Notes: generated by a model not told the origin, from the letters alone. Shown: positions 43,559-53,533, numbered from the stretch's first letter. The stretch is DNA of 64,000 bases from Pseudomonas vranovensis DSM 16006 (GCF_000425805.1 NZ_AUED01000002.1:62001-126000); one strand, 5' to 3'. Translations and numbers: made by a program.

Positions 43559-44616
43559 CAACGAACATCCTCAGCCAGCAGCAACGCGCGCAATTGGCTC
43601 GCCACACGCTCGGGATTCAGGCGAGTGAAGCACAGTGGCCACTCGCGTTTGAGATCGAACCGGCGCTGATCATCAGCGCTCGGTTTATATGTGCATTTCT
43701 TCTGCAGGCAGGGCGCGCAGGCAAAGTCGCTGGCCAGGTGTACCTGGGACTTGCCATAGGCACCGGTCAGGCCCGGGTTGGTAGGGCCAAACAGTGACAG
43801 GGTCGGCACATCCAGTGCCGCCGCCAGATGGCCCAGGCCGGTATCGACGGCGACACAGGCCTTGGCAGCGGCCAAGACGCGAGCGACACCAACCAGGTTC
43901 AACTTGGGGAGTACCTGGCAATTGTTCAAGCCCTTGGCGATGCGCTCGGCCCGGGCCTGCTCGGCCGGGTTGCCCCAGGGCAGGCGCACCTCGAGCCCTT
44001 GCTGGCCCATCCGCTCGGCCAACTGGCGCCAGTAAGCCTCGGGCCAGTGCTTGGTGTCCCAGGTGGTGCCGTGCAGGAAAACCACAAAAGGTGCGGCCGG
44101 GGGCAGTTGCAGGCGGTTCAGATCCAGGCCGTAGTCGCCCAGGCCAGCCGGCAGGTCATAGCCCAGGGCCAGGCCGAACAGTTGGCGCACCCGCTCCACC
44201 GCATGCTGCCCGCGGGCCACCGACAAGCGCCGGTCGTAGAAGCGGCTGGACAGCCCTTCGCGCGCCGAATAGCGGTCAAGCCCGGCTACCGGCGCCTTGA
44301 CGTAGCGCGTCAGCCAGGCCGACTTCACCAGGCCCTGGGCGTCGATCACCAGGTCGTACTTGGTTTCTCGCAGGCGCTGCTTGAACTGGCGCCATTCGCC
44401 GTTCTTGAAGGTCTGCCAGAGGTTCTTGCGCCAGCGGCGGATCGCCACCGGGATAACCTTGTCCACCGCTGGGTGCCAGCTGGGGATCTCGGCAAAGCCT
44501 TCCTCGACCACCCAGTCGAAGCGAATGCCGGGGATCGCCCGGGCCGCATCAGTCAGCGCCGGCAGCGCATGAATCACATCCCCCAGAGACGAGGTCTTGA
44601 TCAGCAGTACCCGCAC
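43558..44616 (-). CDS. waaC: WaaC, heptosyltransferase I
   Basis: The protein has 352 residues, family GT9. It begins MRVLLIKTSSLGDVIHALPA, the heptosyltransferase signature, and later has VDTGLGHLAAALDVPTLSLF (donor-binding region). It transfers the first L-glycero-D-manno-heptose to Kdo on the cytoplasmic face of the inner membrane. It directly follows waaF with no gap and couples to waaG by a TGATG overlap. Confidence 0.95.
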   Translation of the reverse strand: MRVLLIKTSSLGDVIHALPALTDAARAIPGIRFDWVVEEGFAEIPSWHPAVDKVIPVAIRRWRKNLWQTFKNGEWRQFKQRLRETKYDLVIDAQGLVKSAWLTRYVKAPVAGLDRYSAREGLSSRFYDRRLSVARGQHAVERVRQLFGLALGYDLPAGLGDYGLDLNRLQLPPAAPFVVFLHGTTWDTKHWPEAYWRQLAERMGQQGLEVRLPWGNPAEQARAERIAKGLNNCQVLPKLNLVGVARVLAAAKACVAVDTGLGHLAAALDVPTLSLFGPTNPGLTGAYGKSQVHLASDFACAPCLQKKCTYKPSADDQRRFDLKREWPLCFTRLNPERVASQLRALLLAEDVR

Positions 44617-45666
44617 TTAATCGACCTCGGCCATGACATCAACAAGGGTCGGGCCATCGAGGCGCTGCAGTGCCGCCACGACCGCCTCCGGCTCAAGCTG
44701 GCGCAGGCAGTTGTAATGGCCGAAGCGGCAGGTGCGGTCAAAGCAGGGGCTGCACTCGATGCCCAGGCGCACCACTTCGACCTGATCGGCCAGCGGTGGG
44801 GTGAAGCCAGGCGAGGTCGAGCCGTACACGGCCACCAGCGGACGATTGAGCGCGGCGGCCACATGCATCAGGCCCGAATCGTTGGACACCACGGCATCGC
44901 TGCACGACAGCAGGTCGATGGCTTCGGCCAACGACGTTTCGCCACTGAGGTTGGTGGCTTCTTCGCGCAGGCCGGGAATCAGCCGCTCGCGGATCGACTC
45001 ACCCACGGCATGGTCGTTCTTCGAGCCGAACAGCCACACCTGCCACCCTTCGCGAATCTTGACCTCGGCGACCTTGGCGTAGTGCTCAGACGGCCAGCGC
45101 TTGGCTTCGCCGAACTCGGCACCCGGGCACAGCGCCAGCACCGGACGGTCCAGGGCCAGGCCGAACTTGGCCAGGGCCGCATCGCGGCTGGCCGCTTCGA
45201 TCTGCAGGCTCGGGCGGGGATAGGGTTTGGGCAACTCGGCGCCAGCCGGATAGGCAAGCGCCATGAAGCGCTCGATCATCAGCGGGTAGCGCGCCTTGTC
45301 GAGCTTGCGCACATCATTGAGCAGGCCGAAGCGCAGCTCGCCGCGCCAGCCGGTACGCTTGGGAATGCCGGCAAAGAACGGCACCAGCGCCGACTTGAGC
45401 GAGTTGGGCAGCAAGATGGCCTGGTCGTACTGACCGGCCAGGGACTTGCCGATACGCCGGCGGGTTGCCAGTTCCAGTGCCCCGTGACCGAGCGGAAAGC
45501 TCAAGGCCTGGCGCACTTCAGGCATGCGTTCGAGGATCGGCCGGCTCCACTCGGGGGCCAGCACGTCGATCACACACGCCGGGTGTTGTTGCTTCAGGCA
45601 ATGGAACAGGGTCTGCGCCATTACCATGTCGCCCACCCAGCTGGGGCCAATGATCAAAATTCTCAT
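44617..45666 (-). CDS. waaF: WaaF, heptosyltransferase II
   Basis: The protein has 349 residues, family GT9. It starts MRILIIGPSWVGDMVMAQTL and has SNDSGLMHVAAALNRPLVAV with the ADP-heptose site and GSTSPGFTPPL. It adds the second heptose of the inner core. It is the first gene of the minus-strand LPS operon; 157 bases separate it from the glnE stop. In several Pseudomonas species ilvE lies at this junction; it is absent here. Confidence 0.95.
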   Translation of the reverse strand: MRILIIGPSWVGDMVMAQTLFHCLKQQHPACVIDVLAPEWSRPILERMPEVRQALSFPLGHGALELATRRRIGKSLAGQYDQAILLPNSLKSALVPFFAGIPKRTGWRGELRFGLLNDVRKLDKARYPLMIERFMALAYPAGAELPKPYPRPSLQIEAASRDAALAKFGLALDRPVLALCPGAEFGEAKRWPSEHYAKVAEVKIREGWQVWLFGSKNDHAVGESIRERLIPGLREEATNLSGETSLAEAIDLLSCSDAVVSNDSGLMHVAAALNRPLVAVYGSTSPGFTPPLADQVEVVRLGIECSPCFDRTCRFGHYNCLRQLEPEAVVAALQRLDGPTLVDVMAEVD

Positions 45667-45823
45667 GCTTTATCCAGAAACGATCAGGGAGGCTACAGAC
45701 TGTCCGCGAACCGCCTGGCCTCCCCTCTTTATATTCAGGCTATATGTCGACCAGTGTACGCCACTCGGGCTGTAGTGTGGTCCTGGCAGGCTCCCTGCCG
45801 CCTGATTCGCCTGGTTCAACTGC

Positions 45824-48760
45824 TCATGTCAGACCCAGTTCGCCCCAGATCCGCCGTACCTCGCGACGCTCTTGCACAAACTGTCCGGCATCGATCACCC
45901 CCGCCTGCTTCTGCAGCGCCTGACGGTGCGCGGCGGAACGAAACGCCTTGTACACCTCGCGCAGCAGCACCGCATCGCTGGCCGGCATCAATCCGGCTTG
46001 TTCAAGCTCTTCGAGGATACGAATGTTATCGGTCCAGCGCAGTATCGCCGGATGGTCGTGAGACCAGGCCAAAGCGGCGTATTGCACCATAAATTCGATA
46101 TCGACGATACCACCGGCATCCTGCTTGATATCGAAGGGCACACCCGCATCAAAGGCATTGGCGCCAGTACCGGCGGCGCTGAGTTTGGTGCCCAGGTTGT
46201 CGCGCATCTTGGCGCGCATTTCGCTGACCTCTGAACGCAGCTTGGCCAGGTCCTGAGCCTGGCCCAGCACCCGCGCCCGCACCTCTTCAAAGGCCTTGCC
46301 CACCTGCGGGCAGCCCGCCAGTACGCGCGCCCGAACCAAGGCCTGATGCTCCCAGGTCCAGGCCTCGTTCTGCTGATAGCGCTCGAAGGCACCCAGCGAG
46401 CTGACCAGCAGGCCCGACGCACCGGAAGGGCGCAGGCGCATGTCCACGTCGTAGAGCTGCCCGGAGTTGGTCTGGGTGGTCAGCAGGTGAATGATGCGCT
46501 GGCCCAGGCGCGTGAAGAACTGGGCGCTGTCGATCGGCTTGGCGCCGTCGGTTTCGGCTTGTGGGTCGCCGTCATGGATGAACACCAGGTCCAGGTCCGA
46601 GCCATGGCCGAGCTCGATACCGCCGACCTTGCCGTAGCCAACAATAATAAAGCCCGGATCACACAGGCTGCCGTCGCTGCGCTTGGGCTGGCCATGGCGC
46701 GCCACGGTCTGGCGCCAGGCCAGAGCCAGCACCTGGTTGAGGATGGCTTCGGCCAGCCAGGTCAGGTAATCGCTGACCTTCATCAGCGGCAGGTTGCCGG
46801 CGATTTCCGAAGCGGCCACCCGCAGGCTGTGGGCCAGCTTGAAGTGACGAAACGCCTCCATCTGTTGTTCCAGATCGTCCTCGGGAATGCGCGTGAGCCG
46901 TTCGCGCAATTCAGCCGCCAGTTCCGGCGCCTGGGGCGGGCTGAACAGGCGACCTTCATTAAGCAGTTCGTCCAGCAGCAACGGGAAGCGGGTGATCTGC
47001 TCGGCAATCCATGGGCTTGCCGCGCACAGGGTCAACAAGCGACGCAGCGCCCCCGGGTTCTCGGTAAGCAACACCAGATACGCCGAACGCCGCGCCACTG
47101 CTTCTACCAGCGGCAGCACCCGTTCCAGTACCAGGTCCGGGTCGGCATGTTCCACCGCCTGCGCCAGCAGGCGTGGAATAAAGGCATCCAGACGCTCGCG
47201 CCCCAACCGCTGCATGGCGCGCAACTGCGGGCTGGCGCGCAGGCCGGCCAATTGCTTGAGGGCCTTGCCCGGGTCGGCAAAACCGGCGTCTTCCAGTTGG
47301 CGGCAGGCGGCCTCTTCATCCTGGGCTTCTTCCCAGAGCGGCAACCACTCGCCGCCGACAATCACTTCACCCTCTTCGCTTTCATCTTCATCCGGGTCGG
47401 CGATCACCTGGCGGAAGTGCCAGTCGACGCGTCCGCGCCAGTGCATCAATTGCGCATGGAAGCTGGCCCAATCGGCAAAGCCGAGCATGAAGGCGATGCG
47501 AGCACGGTCCAGTTCATCGTCGGGCAGCATCTGGGTCTGACGGTCGGCGATAGCCTGGATGGCGTGTTCGGTATAACGCAAGAATTCGTAGCCTTCACGC
47601 AGCTCGGCGATTACCACCGGCGGCAGGTAGCCCTGGCCTTCCAAGGTGGCGAGCACCTTGAGCAAGGGCCGCTGCTGCAGGCTCAGGTCGCGCCCACCGT
47701 GGATCAACTGGAATGCCTGGGCGATGAATTCGACCTCGCGAATGCCGCCGGCCCCCAGTTTGATGTTATCGGCCATGCCCTTGCGCCGCACTTCCTGCTG
47801 GATCAGCTGCTTCATGGTGCGCAGCGCTTCGATCGCCGAGAAGTCCAGGTAACGCCGGTAAACGAAGGGGCGCAGCATATCCAGCAACTGCGCACCGGCG
47901 ACCTGATCGCCTGCCACCACCCGCGCCTTGATCATCGCGTAGCGTTCCCAGTCGCGGCCCTGGTCCTGGTAGTACTGCTCCAGTGCATTGAAGCTGAGCA
48001 CCAGGGCGCCGGCCGAGCCGTAGGGGCGCAGGCGCATGTCGACGCGGAACACAAAACCATCGACGGTGATCGGGTCCAGGGCCTTGATCAGCCGCTGGCC
48101 CAGTCGGGTGAAGAACTCCTGGTTGTCCAGCGAGCGCTTGACCCCCTCGGTTTCGCCGCCCTCAGGGAAGGCGAAGATCAGGTCGATGTCCGACGACAGG
48201 TTCAGTTCCACCGCACCGAGCTTGCCCATGCCCAGGACCACCATGTGCTGCGGCTGGCCGCTGCGATGGCCGATGGGTGTGCCGAACTGCTGGCAGTGGC
48301 GTGGATACAGCCAGTTGTACGCCTGGTCGATGGAGGCATCGGCGAGGTCCGACAGGTCACGGCAGGTCTGCACCAGGTCGGCCTGGCGGTTCAGGTCACG
48401 CCAGATAATCCGCACCTGCTGGCGGCTGCGCTGGCGACGCAGATTGCGGGCCAGTTCGTCTTCAGTCTCGGCGACCTGGGTTGCAGCTTTGATCTGCGCG
48501 CACAGTTCACCCGGGGCGAAGGCGCGGTCCAACTCACCGCTCGTCTCCAGTTCGATCAACATGGTCGGGTCACGCAGGCTTTGCTCGAGGACAAAATCGC
48601 TGGCCGCCGCGACCCGGGCAAACTGCGCCCAGCGCTCTGGCGCCCAGTGTTCAAGCGACAGCTCAGGCTGCTGGGCCACGGCACCGCGCAGCGATTGTTC
48701 GTTACGGCTGACCAGCGGCGCGAGGGTGGCTGGCAGATCGACCAGCGAAGGCAGGCTCAT
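45824..48760 (-). CDS. glnE: GlnE, glutamine synthetase adenylyltransferase/deadenylase
   Basis: The protein has 978 residues with the two homologous nucleotidyltransferase halves. The N-terminal deadenylylase half has GKLGAVELNLSSDIDLIFAF near residue 175. The C-terminal adenylylase half has GYGKVGGIELGHGSDLDLVF near residue 705. A helical linker regulated by PII joins them. It modifies a tyrosine of glutamine synthetase according to nitrogen status. It is transcribed divergently from aceE with a 383-base gap. Confidence 0.96.
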   Translation of the reverse strand: MSLPSLVDLPATLAPLVSRNEQSLRGAVAQQPELSLEHWAPERWAQFARVAAASDFVLEQSLRDPTMLIELETSGELDRAFAPGELCAQIKAATQVAETEDELARNLRRQRSRQQVRIIWRDLNRQADLVQTCRDLSDLADASIDQAYNWLYPRHCQQFGTPIGHRSGQPQHMVVLGMGKLGAVELNLSSDIDLIFAFPEGGETEGVKRSLDNQEFFTRLGQRLIKALDPITVDGFVFRVDMRLRPYGSAGALVLSFNALEQYYQDQGRDWERYAMIKARVVAGDQVAGAQLLDMLRPFVYRRYLDFSAIEALRTMKQLIQQEVRRKGMADNIKLGAGGIREVEFIAQAFQLIHGGRDLSLQQRPLLKVLATLEGQGYLPPVVIAELREGYEFLRYTEHAIQAIADRQTQMLPDDELDRARIAFMLGFADWASFHAQLMHWRGRVDWHFRQVIADPDEDESEEGEVIVGGEWLPLWEEAQDEEAACRQLEDAGFADPGKALKQLAGLRASPQLRAMQRLGRERLDAFIPRLLAQAVEHADPDLVLERVLPLVEAVARRSAYLVLLTENPGALRRLLTLCAASPWIAEQITRFPLLLDELLNEGRLFSPPQAPELAAELRERLTRIPEDDLEQQMEAFRHFKLAHSLRVAASEIAGNLPLMKVSDYLTWLAEAILNQVLALAWRQTVARHGQPKRSDGSLCDPGFIIVGYGKVGGIELGHGSDLDLVFIHDGDPQAETDGAKPIDSAQFFTRLGQRIIHLLTTQTNSGQLYDVDMRLRPSGASGLLVSSLGAFERYQQNEAWTWEHQALVRARVLAGCPQVGKAFEEVRARVLGQAQDLAKLRSEVSEMRAKMRDNLGTKLSAAGTGANAFDAGVPFDIKQDAGGIVDIEFMVQYAALAWSHDHPAILRWTDNIRILEELEQAGLMPASDAVLLREVYKAFRSAAHRQALQKQAGVIDAGQFVQERREVRRIWGELGLT

Positions 48761-48966
48761 GGTCTATCCTTGATCGGCGAGAAAAGATTGGCAGCGATTG
48801 GGCGAAGGAGCCCGGGCCACGGTTGGACTGTCGTACAAAAGTTAGAAATAGCTGAAAAACCTGATTCTCTGGCAGAAACCATCGCAGCAAACCTTTTCGT
48901 AACTTGTTTTTGACCACCGGTATCGTTTTATCCCACAACCCAAACTGCGGCCACGAGCCATTTTTC

Positions 48967-48981
48967 TGTAGTTTTACTACT
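48967..48981. promoter_or_regulatory. RccR-like box 1 upstream of aceE
   Basis: TGTAGTTTTACTACT is an inverted repeat with one mismatch at the final base (TGTAG-N5-CTACt). Its centre is 52 bases, about five helical turns, from the second box. Confidence 0.55.
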
Positions 48982-49018
48982 GCTTCGTCACTTCAAAAGC
49001 ATGAAATGGTGATTCATT

Positions 49019-49033
49019 TGTAGTAAAACTACA
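49019..49033. promoter_or_regulatory. RccR-like box 2 upstream of aceE
   Basis: TGTAGTAAAACTACA is a perfect inverted repeat (TGTAGT-AAA-ACTACA) 111 bases upstream of the aceE ATG. It fits the TGTAG-N5-CTACA form reported for RccR, the pyruvate/glyoxylate-shunt regulator that senses KDPG. Confidence 0.6.
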
Positions 49034-49143
49034 CAACGCCGGTACACTCTCCGGTAATCCAAGAATTTCATGTCGTCTGCCCAAAAGGCCAGTCGCAAAC
49101 TCAGGCAACCGATTCTGGAAGCCTTTCCGCCCTGGAGCAAGCC

Positions 49144-51789
49144 ATGCAAGACCTCGATCCCGTCGAAACCCAGGAATGGCTGGACGCCCTGGAGTCGGTT
49201 CTCGACAAAGAAGGCGAAGACCGCGCTCACTATCTGATGACCCGTATGGGCGAGCTGGCCACCCGTAGTGGCTCCCAGCTGCCATACGCCATCACCACGC
49301 CATACCGCAACACCATCCCTGTCACCCACGAAGCACGCATGCCTGGCGACCTGTTCATGGAACGCCGCATTCGCTCGTTGGTCCGTTGGAACGCGCTTGC
49401 AATGGTGATGCGCACCAACCTGAAAGACTCGGACCTGGGCGGCCACATTTCGAGCTTCGCCTCCAGTGCCACCCTGTATGACATCGGCTTCAACTACTTC
49501 TTCCAGGCCCCGACCGACGAGCACGGCGGCGACCTGATCTTCTTCCAGGGCCATGCCTCGCCAGGCGTCTACGCCCGCGCCTTCATGGAAGGCCGCATCA
49601 GCGAAGACCAGATGAACAACTTCCGTCAGGAAGTCGATGGTCAAGGCCTGTCGTCCTACCCGCACCCATGGCTGATGCCTGATTTCTGGCAGTTCCCGAC
49701 CGTTTCGATGGGTCTGGGCCCGATCCAGGCGATCTACCAGGCACGCTTCATGAAGTACCTGGAAAGCCGCGGCTACATCCCTGCAGGCAAGCAGAAAGTC
49801 TGGTGCTTCATGGGCGACGGCGAGTGCGACGAGCCGGAATCCCTGGGCGCCATCTCGCTGGCTGGCCGCGAGAAGCTGGACAACCTGATCTTCGTCATCA
49901 ACTGCAACCTGCAGCGCCTCGACGGCCCGGTTCGCGGCAACGGCAAGATCATCCAGGAACTCGAAGGCGTGTTCCGTGGCGGTGGCTGGAACGTCAACAA
50001 AGTGGTCTGGGGCCGTTTCTGGGACCCACTGCTGGCCAAGGACGTCGACGGTATCCTGCAGCGCCGCATGGACGAAGTCATCGACGGCGAATACCAGAAC
50101 TACAAGGCCAAGGACGGCGCGTTCGTCCGTGAGCACTTCTTCAATACTCCAGAACTCAAGGCCATGGTCGAAGACCTGTCCGACGACGAAATCTGGAAGC
50201 TCAACCGTGGTGGCCACGACCCGTACAAGGTCTATGCAGCCTACCACCAGGCGGTCAACCACAAAGAGCAGCCGACCGTCATCCTGGCCAAGACCATCAA
50301 GGGCTACGGCACCGGTGCTGGCGAAGCCAAGAACACCGCGCACAACACCAAGAAGGTCGACGTCGACAGCCTGCGTCACTTCCGTGACCGCTTCGACATC
50401 CCGGTCAAGGACGAAGAGCTGGAAAACCTGCCGTTCTTCAAACCCGAAGAAGGCAGCGCCGAAGCCCGTTACCTGGCCGAGCGTCGTGCCGCCCTGGGTG
50501 GTTTCGTGCCTCAGCGCCGCGCCAAGAGCTTCAGCATTCCGACCCCGCCACTGGAAACCCTCAAGGCCATCCTCGACGGTTCCGGTGATCGCGAAATCTC
50601 CACCACCATGGCCTTCGTGCGGATTCTCGCGCAGCTGGTCAAGGACAAGGAAATCGGCCAGCGCATCGTTCCGATCATCCCGGACGAAGCCCGTACCTTC
50701 GGTATGGAAGGCATGTTCCGCCAGCTGGGCATCTACTCGTCCGTCGGCCAGCTCTACGAGCCAGTCGATAAAGACCAGGTGATGTTCTACCGCGAAGACA
50801 AAAAAGGTCAGATCCTCGAAGAAGGCATCAACGAAGCGGGCGCCATGTCCTCCTTCATCGCTGCCGGTACTTCGTACTCGAACCACAACCAGCCGATGTT
50901 GCCGTTCTACATCTTCTACTCGATGTTCGGCTTCCAGCGTATCGGTGACCTGGCCTGGGCCGCTGGCGACAGCCGTACCCGTGGCTTCCTGATCGGCGGT
51001 ACCGCCGGCCGGACCACCCTCAACGGTGAAGGTCTGCAACACGAAGACGGTCACAGCCACCTGCTGGCCGCGACCATCCCGAACTGCCGCACCTACGATC
51101 CAACCTACGGCTACGAGCTGGCGGTGATCATCCAGGACGGCATGAAGAAGATGACCGAAGAGCAACAGGACGTCTTCTACTACATCACCGTGATGAACGA
51201 AGCCTACACCCAGCCAGCCATTCCGGCCGGCGCCGAGGAAGGCATCATCAAGGGCATGTACCTGCTCGAGGAAGACACCCGCGAAGCGGCGCACCACGTA
51301 CAGCTGCTGGGCTCCGGCACCATCCTGCGTGAAGTGCGTGAAGCGGCGAAGATCCTGCGTGAAGAGTTCAACGTCGGCGCCGACGTCTGGAGCGTCACCA
51401 GCTTCAACGAACTGCGTCGCGACGGCCTGGCCGTAGAGCGCAGCAACCGCCTCAAGCCTGGTCAGAAGCCGCAGGTCACCTACGTCGAAGAGTGCCTGGC
51501 TGGCCGTAAGGGCCCGGTCATTGCCTCCACCGACTACATGAAGCTGTTCGCCGAACAGATTCGCCAGTGGGTGCCGAGCAAAGAGTTCAAAGTCCTGGGT
51601 ACCGATGGTTTCGGTCGCAGCGACAGCCGCAAGAAACTGCGTCACTTCTTCGAAGTCGACCGCAACTTCGTCGTGCTGGCTGCACTGGAAGCCTTGGCTG
51701 ACCGTGGCGATATCGAACCTAAGGTCGTGGCTGAAGCCATCACCAAGTTCGGCATCGACCCGGACAAACGCAACCCACTGGACTGCTGA
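49144..51789 (+). CDS. aceE: AceE, pyruvate dehydrogenase E1
   Basis: The protein has 881 residues, the homodimeric E1 of gammaproteobacteria. It has the thiamine-diphosphate motif GDGECDEPESLGAISLAGRE near residue 222 and the conserved HEDGHSHLLAATIPN region near residue 635. It decarboxylates pyruvate and reductively acetylates the lipoyl groups of AceF. Start ATG 49144 (MQDLDPVETQEWL) matches the family N-terminus. It is followed by aceF after 13 bases. The two palindromes upstream suggest RccR control. Confidence 0.97.
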   Translation: MQDLDPVETQEWLDALESVLDKEGEDRAHYLMTRMGELATRSGSQLPYAITTPYRNTIPVTHEARMPGDLFMERRIRSLVRWNALAMVMRTNLKDSDLGGHISSFASSATLYDIGFNYFFQAPTDEHGGDLIFFQGHASPGVYARAFMEGRISEDQMNNFRQEVDGQGLSSYPHPWLMPDFWQFPTVSMGLGPIQAIYQARFMKYLESRGYIPAGKQKVWCFMGDGECDEPESLGAISLAGREKLDNLIFVINCNLQRLDGPVRGNGKIIQELEGVFRGGGWNVNKVVWGRFWDPLLAKDVDGILQRRMDEVIDGEYQNYKAKDGAFVREHFFNTPELKAMVEDLSDDEIWKLNRGGHDPYKVYAAYHQAVNHKEQPTVILAKTIKGYGTGAGEAKNTAHNTKKVDVDSLRHFRDRFDIPVKDEELENLPFFKPEEGSAEARYLAERRAALGGFVPQRRAKSFSIPTPPLETLKAILDGSGDREISTTMAFVRILAQLVKDKEIGQRIVPIIPDEARTFGMEGMFRQLGIYSSVGQLYEPVDKDQVMFYREDKKGQILEEGINEAGAMSSFIAAGTSYSNHNQPMLPFYIFYSMFGFQRIGDLAWAAGDSRTRGFLIGGTAGRTTLNGEGLQHEDGHSHLLAATIPNCRTYDPTYGYELAVIIQDGMKKMTEEQQDVFYYITVMNEAYTQPAIPAGAEEGIIKGMYLLEEDTREAAHHVQLLGSGTILREVREAAKILREEFNVGADVWSVTSFNELRRDGLAVERSNRLKPGQKPQVTYVEECLAGRKGPVIASTDYMKLFAEQIRQWVPSKEFKVLGTDGFGRSDSRKKLRHFFEVDRNFVVLAALEALADRGDIEPKVVAEAITKFGIDPDKRNPLDC

Positions 51790-51802
51790 GGAGTATTTTT
51801 AA

Positions 51803-53437
51803 GTGAGCGAACTCATTCGCGTACCTGACATCGGCAGCGGTGAAGGTGAAATCATTGAGCTGTTCGTCAAAGTCGGCGACCGCATCGAGGCTGACCAGAG
51901 CCTGCTGACCCTGGAGTCCGACAAGGCCTCCATGGAGATCCCGGCCCCCAAGGCCGGTGTGATCAAGTCGCTGAAGGTCAAGCTGGGCGACCGCCTGAAA
52001 GAAGGCGACGAACTGATGGAACTGGAAGTCGAGGGCGCAGCTGCTGCGCCCGAGGCTCCGGCCGCCGCTCCGGCTGCCGAACAGAAGCCTGCTGCAGCCC
52101 CGGCTGCAGCGGCCGCTCCGGCACCGGCTGCCGCCCCTGCTGCTGCCACCGTCCAGGACATCCACGTTCCAGACATCGGCTCCTCGGGCAAGGCCAAGAT
52201 CATCGAAGTCCTGGTCAAGGTCGGCGACACCGTCGAAGCCGACCAGTCGCTGATCACCCTGGAATCGGACAAAGCCTCGATGGAGATCCCGTCTCCAGCC
52301 GCAGGCGTTGTCGAAGCCGTGATCGCCAAGCTCGACGACGAAGTCGGCACTGGTGACCTGATCATCAAGCTCAAAGTTGCAGGCGCTGCGCCTGCTGCGG
52401 CCCCAGCACCTGCCGCTGCCGCCCCGGCGCCAGCCAAGGCTGAAGCTGCACCGGCTGCTGCGCCTGCACCGGCTGCTGCCCCGGCCGCCGCTCCTGCTGC
52501 AGCCCCTGCCGCTGCCAGCGGTGCCAAGGTTCACGCCGGCCCTGCCGTGCGTCAGCTGGCCCGCGAGTTCGGCGTCGAGCTGAGCGCCGTTGGCGCCACT
52601 GGCCCGCACGGTCGCATCCTCAAGGAAGACGTGCAGGTCTACGTCAAGGCCATGATGCAGAAGGCCAAGGAAGCCCCAGCCGCCGGTGCAACCGGTGGTG
52701 CTGGCATCCCGCCGATCCCGGAAGTCGACTTCAGCCGCTTCGGCGAAATCGAAGAAGTTCCGATGACCCGCCTGATGCAGATGGGTGCTACCAACCTGCA
52801 TCGCAGCTGGCTGAACGTGCCTCACGTCACCCAGTTCGACAGCGCCGACATCACCGAGCTGGAAGCTTTCCGCGTTGCCCAGAAAGCCGTTGCAGAGAAG
52901 GCCGGCGTCAAGCTGACCGTACTGCCACTGCTGCTCAAGGCCTGCGCCCACCTGCTCAAGGAACTGCCGGACTTCAACAGCTCGCTGGCACCAAGCGGCA
53001 AAGCGATCATCCGCAAGAAATACGTCAACGTCGGTTTCGCCGTAGACACCCCGGATGGCCTGCTGGTCCCTGTGATCAAGAACGTCGACCAGAAGAGCCT
53101 GCTGCAACTGGCTGGCGAAGCGGCGGCCCTGGCTGAAAAAGCCCGGACCAAAAAGCTGTCGGCTGACGACATGCAAGGCGCCTGCTTCACCATCTCCAGC
53201 CTCGGCCACATTGGCGGCACCGGCTTCACGCCGATCGTCAACGCGCCAGAAGTGGCGATCCTGGGTGTTTCCAAGGCCACCATCCAGCCTGTCTGGGATG
53301 GCAAGGCCTTCCAGCCCAAGCTGATGCTGCCGCTGTCGCTGTCTTACGATCACCGTGTGATCAACGGCGCGGCTGCCGCACGCTTCACCAAGCGTCTGGG
53401 CGACCTGCTGACCGACATCCGCACCATGCTGCTGTAA
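51803..53437 (+). CDS. aceF: AceF, pyruvate dehydrogenase E2 (dihydrolipoyl acetyltransferase)
   Basis: The protein has 544 residues. It has two lipoyl domains with lipoylation Lys41 and Lys157, both in ESDKASMEIP. Alanine/proline-rich linkers follow each. A peripheral-subunit-binding domain comes next (PAVRQLAREFGVELSAVGAT, ~255-290), and the acetyltransferase core ends in the active-site YDHRVINGAAAARF. The number of lipoyl domains is two rather than the three in E. coli, as is usual for Pseudomonas. The start is GTG at 51803 behind GAGGAG. Strong terminators follow. The E3 subunit gene is not in the window. Confidence 0.97.
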   Translation: MSELIRVPDIGSGEGEIIELFVKVGDRIEADQSLLTLESDKASMEIPAPKAGVIKSLKVKLGDRLKEGDELMELEVEGAAAAPEAPAAAPAAEQKPAAAPAAAAAPAPAAAPAAATVQDIHVPDIGSSGKAKIIEVLVKVGDTVEADQSLITLESDKASMEIPSPAAGVVEAVIAKLDDEVGTGDLIIKLKVAGAAPAAAPAPAAAAPAPAKAEAAPAAAPAPAAAPAAAPAAAPAAASGAKVHAGPAVRQLAREFGVELSAVGATGPHGRILKEDVQVYVKAMMQKAKEAPAAGATGGAGIPPIPEVDFSRFGEIEEVPMTRLMQMGATNLHRSWLNVPHVTQFDSADITELEAFRVAQKAVAEKAGVKLTVLPLLLKACAHLLKELPDFNSSLAPSGKAIIRKKYVNVGFAVDTPDGLLVPVIKNVDQKSLLQLAGEAAALAEKARTKKLSADDMQGACFTISSLGHIGGTGFTPIVNAPEVAILGVSKATIQPVWDGKAFQPKLMLPLSLSYDHRVINGAAAARFTKRLGDLLTDIRTMLL

Positions 53438-53445
53438 TGCTGTTT

Positions 53446-53473
53446 CCTGTCTCCTCCTGCCGGGGGAGACAGG
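53446..53473 (+). terminator. Hairpin directly after aceF
   Basis: CCTGTCTCC (53446-53454) pairs with GGAGACAGG (53465-53473). The following CTCCCTTTT is a weak T tract. It may protect the 3' end or act with the stronger terminator 34 bases on. Confidence 0.5.
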
Positions 53474-53506
53474 CTCCCTTTTCGAGCTGCCACGCTCGTA
53501 CCTCAA

Positions 53507-53533
53507 CCCCGTCACTTTGGCGGGGCTTTTTTT
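53507..53533 (+). terminator. Intrinsic terminator of the aceEF operon
   Basis: CCCCGTCA pairs with TGGCGGGG (one T-G wobble) around a CTT loop, followed by C and seven T residues. It is a strong Rho-independent terminator 70 bases after the aceF stop. Confidence 0.85.

Larger units (their letters stand above)
48761..49143. promoter_or_regulatory. 383-base divergent region between glnE and aceE
   Basis: No gene is supported here. It contains two TGTAG-N5-CTACA-type palindromes (48967-48981 and 49019-49033), entered separately. The stretch between them is AT-rich compared with its surroundings (48890-49060), as expected for the aceE promoter. No repeat or RNA gene is seen. Confidence 0.6.

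Noticed and set aside
45667..45823. Possible missing ilvE between glnE and waaF
   Set aside because: Some Pseudomonas have ilvE here, but P. putida-type genomes, as far as I recall, do not. No remnant is visible, so it is a lineage difference and not a deletion I can show.
46346..48913. 855-codon plus-strand frame opposite glnE, and others opposite waaF/waaC (43828-46092) and aceE (48988-51645)
   Set aside because: All are mirror frames of well-identified genes, with low-complexity His/Gln/Ala-rich translations and no ribosome site or domain.
48702..48938. Small minus-strand frame upstream of glnE
   Set aside because: It overlaps the glnE start and regulatory region in a different frame with no ribosome site or similarity that I recognise.
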